A stretch of 10,946 nt of DNA from Candidatus Zipacnadia bacterium (lineage in GTDB: Bacteria > Armatimonadota > Zipacnadia > Zipacnadales > Zipacnadaceae), in the NCBI GenBank assembly GCA_029821415.1, contig JALGTJ010000178.1, forward strand, positions 1 to 10,946, in the 5' to 3' direction. Both the position numbers and the translations under genes were made by a program. Below the pieces are notes generated by a model, which worked only from the letters and a program-made list of their open reading frames with translations, made no database searches and was not told where the DNA came from. Every line of letters starts with the position of its first letter. The first letter of the stretch is position 1. Below are positions 6,335 to 10,946 of the stretch, piece after piece.

Positions 6335-8032
6335 ATGGATGCTCTATACCTGAAGCAAATGTATGAACTGGAAGACACCTACTGGTGGTTCGTGGCGCGC
6401 CGCCGGCTGGTGCACAGCTTGATTAGTAAATATGCCGGCGCCTCGCCGCTGAAGATTCTGGATGCGGGAGCAGGAACGGGAGCGTTGATGTGTTCGTTGG
6501 CAGACCTGGGCGAGGTCTGGGGCTGCGACATATCGCCCGAGGCTCTGGCTTTCTGCCAGCAGCGTGGCTTGACCAATCTGGTGGAGTGCAGTGTCGAGCG
6601 CCTGGACTTTCCCGATAATGCCTTTGACGTGCTGACTAGCTGCGATGTAATTGAACATGTCAAGGATGACAATCAGGCCCTCCGTGAATTCTACCGCGTG
6701 CTGCGACCTGGCGGCACGGCGGTACTGACCGTCCCAGCTCTGCAATGGCTGTGGAGTCCCCACGATGAAGTGCTCAGCCATCTGCGCCGCTATCACCGCA
6801 AGCCGCTACACCACAAGCTGCAGGCAGCCGGCTTTGAGGTACTTAAGCTGACCTATGTAACCAGCTTTCTGTTGCCCCTGATGGTGGTACACCGGATGTG
6901 GATCCGGTTGGTTGGCGCCGGCGCCCGAGCAACCGGCATCACCCCGGTGCCCTTCGTAATCGACCGACTTTTCCTGGCTATTCAGGAACTGGAGGCCTTC
7001 TTTGTCCATACCTGTGGGCTGCCCTGGGGAGCCTCGCTGGTAGCAGCACTCGATCACAATCATACGGGAGCAACTGCTATGGACATTGGCCTTGCCATCA
7101 CTGGTGGAATAGAGTCGCTGGATAAGGTAAATATCGCGGCAATCGCGAGTAGTGGCGTGAGCAGTTTGCTCATCGGCTGCTACGAGGACGAGCTGCGCTG
7201 GCAGACCGAGCGGATGGCGGCATTCGTACTGAAAGCCCGACGCAGCGGCCTGGAATGCTATGCCATACCCTGGGGCTACGGCCGACTGCTGGATCCTGAC
7301 CCTCGCATTCCCAGCCTCTACGTCCACACCTGGCCACAAACTCTACAAATTGACAATCGGGGACGGCGCTGCCCAAAGGCTTGCCCCAATGACCCTCGCT
7401 TCCTGGAATGGTTCAACTCCAGCATACGCACGCTGGCGTGGTTGCTGGAAGTCAACGGGTTTGTGTGGGATGAGCCCTCCTTCCACTATTCGCGCGGCAT
7501 CTGGAGCTGCCGCTGTGAGTACTGCCAGCGGCTGTTCCGTGGCACCTATGACAAAGAACTGCCCAAGCGCCTGACACCAGAGGTCCTGGAATTTCGCCGG
7601 CATAGCATCGCTATGTTTTTGCTGGCCGCCCGGGCTGCCATACACGCAGTAGACCGCCGCCTACGCTCAATAGTTATGCCTCCACCGCTGGCCTCCTCCA
7701 GCTTCCGCTATACCGGAGCCGACGACTGGGCACTACTCGCCGACAGTGCCGCAGTAGACGCAGTATCCCTGCTGGTGGGAGAAGACAACGAGAGTTTGAT
7801 AGACAGCAAGATGGCCACTTATACTGACGCGGCCTCCGTAGTTGCCAGCCGGGGTAAGCAGTTATGGGTCTGGGTCACCAGTGACCTGGAGAACGCTGCC
7901 AGCGTGGCGAGGCAAAAACAGTTAGCAACCAGTCTCGGGGCCGAACGTCTCGTAGTAGCTGACTATGCCAGCTTGGTCGAACTTCACGGCGTGGCAAAGA
8001 TGACTCGGATTCTGGCCGACCTGGCGCATTAG
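6335..8032 (+). CDS. SAM-dependent methyltransferase fused to a glycosidase-like barrel domain
   Basis: Residues 1 to about 240 are a class I methyltransferase: the LEDTYWWFVARRR opening typical of one subgroup, motif I ILDAGAGTGA (41-50), acidic D65 in GCDISPEA, SCDVIEHVKDD (102-112), then VLRPGGTAVLTVP (122-134). A hydrophobic C-terminal stretch (about 173-238, ending LPWGASLVAAL) is where stand-alone relatives normally stop. Residues 249-565 are a different module, starting DIGLAITGGIESLDKVNI, with alternating strand/helix pattern, a strand-end VWDEP (377-381) and cysteines at 346, 350, 392, 394 and 397 (CPKAC, CRCEYC). This resembles uncharacterised glycoside-hydrolase-like barrels. No signal peptide, so probably cytosolic or membrane-associated. 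The junction holds GGGAG and an ATG at 7079, so the second half may also be made separately. Substrates are unknown. Start at ATG 6335 is chosen from the promoter; ATG 6359 is an alternative. Confidence 0.75.
   Translation: MDALYLKQMYELEDTYWWFVARRRLVHSLISKYAGASPLKILDAGAGTGALMCSLADLGEVWGCDISPEALAFCQQRGLTNLVECSVERLDFPDNAFDVLTSCDVIEHVKDDNQALREFYRVLRPGGTAVLTVPALQWLWSPHDEVLSHLRRYHRKPLHHKLQAAGFEVLKLTYVTSFLLPLMVVHRMWIRLVGAGARATGITPVPFVIDRLFLAIQELEAFFVHTCGLPWGASLVAALDHNHTGATAMDIGLAITGGIESLDKVNIAAIASSGVSSLLIGCYEDELRWQTERMAAFVLKARRSGLECYAIPWGYGRLLDPDPRIPSLYVHTWPQTLQIDNRGRRCPKACPNDPRFLEWFNSSIRTLAWLLEVNGFVWDEPSFHYSRGIWSCRCEYCQRLFRGTYDKELPKRLTPEVLEFRRHSIAMFLLAARAAIHAVDRRLRSIVMPPPLASSSFRYTGADDWALLADSAAVDAVSLLVGEDNESLIDSKMATYTDAASVVASRGKQLWVWVTSDLENAASVARQKQLATSLGAERLVVADYASLVELHGVAKMTRILADLAH
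7066..7081 (+). promoter_or_regulatory. Internal ribosome binding site and start codon at the fusion joint
   Basis: GGGAG at 7066-7070 is followed by eight bases and an in-frame ATG at 7079-7081, exactly where the methyltransferase ends and the glycosidase-like module begins. Initiation here would give a free 317-residue protein. This may be a remnant of two ancestral genes or a working internal start. Confidence 0.45.
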
Positions 8033-8033
8033 C

Positions 8034-8945
8034 TTACCTGAACAAGCGCATGGTTGCGCCGATCCACAGTAGATCGCGGAGCTGCTCCATCAGTGACTTC
8101 TTTGGCTTCTTGGGCGGCACATAGACTATATCCGCGGGTTCCAGAATCGCCTCGTCTGGCGGAATTCCCTTCTTGTAATCACCTATTGAGACGACGATGT
8201 GCTGCCACTTTTTCGCTTCGGGATCAGGCCGCAGAATGTGCACTTCCTCAGTGTTGGCTGTCTCGCTTAACCCCCCGCTGCGCGCGACCACATCAAGCGC
8301 GGTCAAGTCTGGCTCCCAAGGAAACTTGCCCTGCACTCCCACGGCGCCGAGTACATAAAGCGTCTCTTTCTCCGGTACCATCACGATGTCGCCCGGTTCA
8401 ACGTCTATGTTATCCGCCAGTTGGCCCTCGTCCATCATAGCCTTGACGTCAACAGTGATGGGGTTTTCCTGACGGTAGATAGTCACACGCCGCAGGTCCG
8501 CCATCTTGGTAGGGCCCGACAGGGTCACGATGCGCAGGATGTCGCGCTCCTCAATACCGGCAATGTCCAACAACCGGGGCTGCTCAATCGCACCGGCAAG
8601 CAGCACTGTTTCCGGCTTCTTCTCAGGGATCACCAATATGTCGCCGGGGAAAAGCTCAATATTCTGGGATTGATCACCCTTTTCCCAGAGTGCCTCAATA
8701 TCAACAGGACGCATCGTGCCGTCCGGAGAGTAGACCCGGGCCTCTGCCAAATCCGCCTTTTGCGTAAAGCCCTGAGCATTGGCCAACACCTGCAGCACCC
8801 TGACCGACTCGCCGCTGCGGAAGGTAGCTGGGCTATTCACTTCTCCCACCACAGATATGCTGCGTGCCTCATTGATGACCAGCACATCGCCCGCCTGCAA
8901 CACCTTGTTCTCGGAGATATCCCCTTCTTTCATCAGCCGGTGCAA
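8034..8945 (-). CDS. SLBB-domain polysaccharide export protein, C-terminal fragment
   Basis: This fragment holds the rest of one SLBB unit (DLHRLMKEGD, then NKVLQAGDVLVIN) and three further SLBB repeats, each beginning with a VxGxVxxP-like strand (ISVVGEVNSPATF; VLLAGAIEQPRLL; LYVLGAVGVQGKF) and closing with a PGDI(V/L)x(V/I)P turn (ELFPGDILVIPEK, VEPGDIVMVPEK, LEPADIVYVPPKK). It ends in an amphipathic helix LMEQLRDLLWIGATMRLF, which could insert in the outer membrane as the C-terminal helix of Wza does. The nominal TTG start at 8945 has no ribosome binding site, and coding potential continues upstream in the same frame (LLIHQDQRSETIDL) towards 8990. It is therefore the downstream half of the gene starting at 9667. 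The stop lies one base past the stop of the convergent fusion gene. Confidence 0.85.
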   Translation of the reverse strand: MHRLMKEGDISENKVLQAGDVLVINEARSISVVGEVNSPATFRSGESVRVLQVLANAQGFTQKADLAEARVYSPDGTMRPVDIEALWEKGDQSQNIELFPGDILVIPEKKPETVLLAGAIEQPRLLDIAGIEERDILRIVTLSGPTKMADLRRVTIYRQENPITVDVKAMMDEGQLADNIDVEPGDIVMVPEKETLYVLGAVGVQGKFPWEPDLTALDVVARSGGLSETANTEEVHILRPDPEAKKWQHIVVSIGDYKKGIPPDEAILEPADIVYVPPKKPKKSLMEQLRDLLWIGATMRLFR

Positions 8946-8977
8946 ATCTATCGTCTCACTACGCTGGTCCTGGTGAA

Positions 8978-9667
8978 TTAGCAGGGCAGTTGACCTCGGA
9001 CTTGCTCACCGACGGGGATCCGCACGGTCGTGGGATTTTCCACATAGCCCAGCACCGCGATGCGGTCGCGCACCTTGGGCACATATATTATATCGCCGTA
9101 TTGCACGCGTTCAGTTATGTCAATGGGCTGCTCGGTGCGGATGCCGCTGAGGTCCAGCACCTTAGGTTGCTCACCGGGGTGGGTCACCCGTACGTGAGCC
9201 AGATCAGAAAGCTCGGTAAGGCCTGCCCCGAGCACTGCGTCAACCACAGTTGCGCCAAACGGGAGCATTAGCGGCGCCTGGGTCTTAACATAGCCGGAGA
9301 CATAGACCTTGCGTACCGACTCGATTTCCCGGATGCTCAGAACCACATACGGCAGCCGCAAAAACTCACCAAGCCGCTCAGTGAGATGCTGGCGCGCTTG
9401 TTCCACGGTCATACCCCGCAGGTACACCTGGCCAAGCTGCGGCATTGTTATGGTGCCCGCCGGCCCCATCGTGTAAGCGCCCGACATATCGGCATTACCA
9501 AAGACCTCCACCTGCAGCACATCGCCCGGACTCAGTCGATAGTCCGGCCCCAGCAGGCCCGGACTCGCCGCTAAGGATAAGCCAGCAGTCAATAGTAAGC
9601 CTGATATCAACAGCAGGTGAACGGCTGCAATGCGAGAAACTACCGTTATGCTACGCTTCATAGGCAT
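8978..9667 (-). CDS. Polysaccharide export (Wza-like) SLBB protein, N-terminal fragment
   Basis: A signal peptide (residues about 1-34, hydrophobic core VHLLLISGLLLTAGLSLA) is followed by the polysaccharide export domain (about 43-112: YRLSPGDVLQVEVFG, then TITMPQLGQVYLRGMTVEQA), one full SLBB domain (VYVSGYVKTQAPLMLP to YGDIIYVPKV, about 121-199) and the first strand of a second (IAVLGYVENPTTVRIPVGEQ). Proteins of this type line a channel across the periplasm and outer membrane for exopolysaccharide export. Translation shifts to nonsense after EQVR and stops at 8978. The other frame continues the same SLBB domain, but the usual DxLAxAGG helix and following strand, some 20 residues, are missing. 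I infer a deletion that is not a multiple of three. The start is ATG 9667 or 9661; neither has a strong ribosome binding site. No tyrosine kinase or glycosyltransferase gene is next to it. Confidence 0.9.
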   Translation of the reverse strand: MPMKRSITVVSRIAAVHLLLISGLLLTAGLSLAASPGLLGPDYRLSPGDVLQVEVFGNADMSGAYTMGPAGTITMPQLGQVYLRGMTVEQARQHLTERLGEFLRLPYVVLSIREIESVRKVYVSGYVKTQAPLMLPFGATVVDAVLGAGLTELSDLAHVRVTHPGEQPKVLDLSGIRTEQPIDITERVQYGDIIYVPKVRDRIAVLGYVENPTTVRIPVGEQVRGQLPC

Positions 9668-9713
9668 AATTCGGTCCCAGACCTGCCGTTAGGAAGAGAT
9701 AGGTTACCCGTTC

Positions 9714-9742
9714 ATTGTACGCTGTCGGCCGCCTGACGTCAA
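9714..9742 (-). promoter_or_regulatory. Promoter of the SLBB export gene
   Basis: On the minus strand TTGACG (9742-9737, 5/6) and TACAAT (9719-9714, 5/6) are separated by exactly 17 bases. The predicted leader to the ATG at 9667 is about 40 bases. It is back to back with the purQ promoter, 26 bp away. Confidence 0.7.
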
Positions 9743-9768
9743 CTATTATGCATATACCGCAGTCGCGC

Positions 9769-9797
9769 TTGTCCAAACCCGAGTCCTTAGATATAAT
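9769..9797 (+). promoter_or_regulatory. purQ promoter
   Basis: TTGTCC (9769-9774, 4/6) and a perfect TATAAT (9792-9797) are separated by exactly 17 bases. Transcription should begin near 9804, leaving about 33 bases of leader including the ribosome binding site. No riboswitch-like structure fits in this short leader, so control, if any, must be by a repressor. Confidence 0.75.
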
Positions 9798-9820
9798 TAC
9801 TCTACATTGTTGCTACAGCA

Positions 9821-9828
9821 GGGAGGAG
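9821..9828 (+). promoter_or_regulatory. Strong ribosome binding site that fixes the purQ start
   Basis: GGGAGGAG lies eight bases before the ATG at 9837. An in-frame TTG at 9807 would sit at the predicted transcript start and upstream of this site, so the ATG is preferred. Confidence 0.85.
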
Positions 9829-9836
9829 TACTGCTG

Positions 9837-10697
9837 ATGGAAGACCCAACCGAGGGGCGGCCACGCGTTGCCCTGATTCAATTTCCCGGTTCCAACTGCG
9901 AGTGGGAATCTCAGCGGGCAGCGGAGGCCGCCGGCATATCCTGCGACATCTTCCGCTGGAACCGCGATCCGGCCGGCTTGGCGGAATACCACGGTTACAT
10001 AATAGGAGGCGGCTTCTCCTATCAGGACCGCGTCCGCGCCGGGGTGATCGCTACCAAAGAACCAATCGTGACCACGATGTTCGAGCAGGTAACCGAGTAT
10101 GGCAAGCCCGTGCTGGGTATCTGCAACGGTGCTCAGGTACTGGTCGAGGCCGGGCTTATCCCCGGTATTGAACCTGGCCAGGTGGAGATGGGCCTGGCGC
10201 CCAACTACCCGGATCCTGCCGGCCGCATCGGCGATTTCTGCTGCCGCTGGGTATATCTGAAGCATAGCTGCCCGCCGGGGCGCTGCGCGCTGACGAGCCA
10301 AATGCCCGCTGACTACATCTGGCCCGTGCCCATAGCTCACGGCGAAGGGCGATTTACTACCCGCGACCCGAACATAGTCCAGGAGTTGCAAGCAAACAAC
10401 CAGATTGTCTTTCAGTACTGTGATGCTGACGGGCGTATTGATGACAGCCCCGAGATCAATCCCAACGGGGCTATGGAGAATATCGCCGGGCTATGTAATC
10501 CGGCTGGCAATGTGCTGGCGATGATGCCCCATCCGGAGCGAGCCAGTTTCCTCCGCCAGATGCCTTCCGAACTGACCAACGATTGGGGAGAGCGCAAGCG
10601 CCAGGCCTGGGGCAAAGTTGAGGCTATGCAACAGGCCGGGCCCGGCCGGCTGATTTTTGAGTCCTTGCGCCAGGCCCTACTTGTAGCGGTTCACTGA
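9837..10697 (+). CDS. purQ: Phosphoribosylformylglycinamidine synthase glutaminase subunit, long form
   Basis: PurQ releases ammonia from glutamine for step four of purine synthesis (FGAR to FGAM) in complex with PurL and PurS. It is a class I glutamine amidotransferase: VALIQFPGSNCEWE (11-24), GGGFSYQDRVRAG (57-69), the nucleophile elbow GICNGAQ with C96, and PHPER with H232 and E234 completing the triad. At 286 residues it is longer than the roughly 227-residue Bacillus form. The extra length lies between the elbow and the PHPER motif (for example FCCRWVYLKHSC, 134-145) and in a C-terminal tail (about 240-286, with WGERKRQAWGKVEA). Such long PurQ proteins are known from several deep lineages. 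It is followed after 70 bp by a PurS-like gene, in line with a purine operon. Confidence 0.95.
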   Translation: MEDPTEGRPRVALIQFPGSNCEWESQRAAEAAGISCDIFRWNRDPAGLAEYHGYIIGGGFSYQDRVRAGVIATKEPIVTTMFEQVTEYGKPVLGICNGAQVLVEAGLIPGIEPGQVEMGLAPNYPDPAGRIGDFCCRWVYLKHSCPPGRCALTSQMPADYIWPVPIAHGEGRFTTRDPNIVQELQANNQIVFQYCDADGRIDDSPEINPNGAMENIAGLCNPAGNVLAMMPHPERASFLRQMPSELTNDWGERKRQAWGKVEAMQQAGPGRLIFESLRQALLVAVH

Positions 10698-10767
10698 TAG
10701 CCCGCCACCCAACGTCACTACGCCGCACTGAGCAAAACAGAAGTTCCAAGAGAGCCGGGAGGTTCAA

Positions 10768-10946
10768 ATGCAGACGGTTGAACTGCTGGTCAGCCTGAAG
10801 ATACCCGATGTTACCGCCCTGACCGCCGCTTCGTCCATCCGGCGGCGTTTGGGCTATGCCGAGGCGCTCAAAGAGCTGCGGCGTAGCGACTACTACTCGC
10901 TGGACCTGAATACTACCGACCCGCAGGCTGCCAATGAGCTGGCTCA
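10768..10946 (+). CDS. PurS-like protein or PurS domain of a fused PurL, 5' part only
   Basis: An ATG with GGGAGG five bases upstream opens a frame that runs off the window with 59 codons visible: QTVELLVSLKIPDVTALTAA, then IRRRLGYAEALKELRRSDYY and SLDLN. The layout (beta strand, a helix containing RRLGY, a short strand) is that of PurS, the small bridging subunit of FGAM synthase, and its place after purQ supports this. The sequence is divergent from Bacillus PurS. In many lineages with a long PurQ the PurS-like part is the N-terminus of a PurL of around 950 residues; the window ends too early to decide. Translation probably belongs to the same operon as purQ. Confidence 0.6.
   Translation, partial: MQTVELLVSLKIPDVTALTAASSIRRRLGYAEALKELRRSDYYSLDLNTTDPQAANELA

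Noticed and set aside
9807..9836. Longer purQ with a TTG start at 9807
   Set aside because: It would begin at the predicted transcript start and upstream of the strong ribosome binding site that serves ATG 9837.

Overview
The window is a bacterial chromosomal segment of moderately high G+C (judged by eye), densely packed with genes on both strands. A type II secretion/type IV pilus F-type protein and a Wza-like SLBB polysaccharide export protein argue for a cell with two membranes. LexA comes with a Gram-positive-type operator, PurQ is of the long type, and there are glycosidase-like proteins of unknown family. This mix is seen in uncultured lineages such as Armatimonadota or Chloroflexota relatives. 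That placement is only a guess; there is no rRNA or other marker here to confirm it.

Layout. Positions 1-2636 (+): the 3' end of a T2SS/T4P inner-membrane F protein, then a large secreted-looking glycosidase-like protein. A short leader starting at 527 in an ATGA overlap seems to be this protein's signal peptide, but it is out of frame by one base. Positions 2690-4117 (-): a probable two-gene operon of pcm (protein-L-isoaspartate O-methyltransferase, broken by two frameshifts) and a PHP-family protein that has lost most of its metal ligands. Positions 4228-5544 (+): a membrane-anchored SpoIIE/RsbU-type PP2C phosphatase. Positions 5622-6236 (-): lexA. Positions 6335-8032 (+): a SAM methyltransferase joined in frame to a glycosidase-like barrel domain. 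Positions 8034-9667 (-): a polysaccharide export (Wza-like) SLBB protein split by a frameshift with a probable internal deletion. Positions 9837-10946 (+): purQ followed by the start of a PurS or PurS-PurL gene.

Regulation. Three promoter pairs or singles with exact 17-bp spacers can be read. The most interesting place is 6276-6326. Back-to-back promoters for lexA and the methyltransferase fusion overlap at their -35 elements, and a 12/14 match to the Gram-positive LexA box sits across them, so one operator could control both genes. This would put the unusual fusion gene in the SOS regulon. The purQ and SLBB genes also have back-to-back promoters in 9714-9797.

Caution: three genes (the 681-aa protein, pcm and the SLBB exporter) carry frame lesions within about 10 kb while their neighbours are intact. 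Either this is an assembly with indel errors or these loci are really decaying; the sequence alone cannot decide. No CRISPR array, tRNA, rRNA, insertion sequence or prophage gene was seen. No gene-free stretch exceeds 300 bases.
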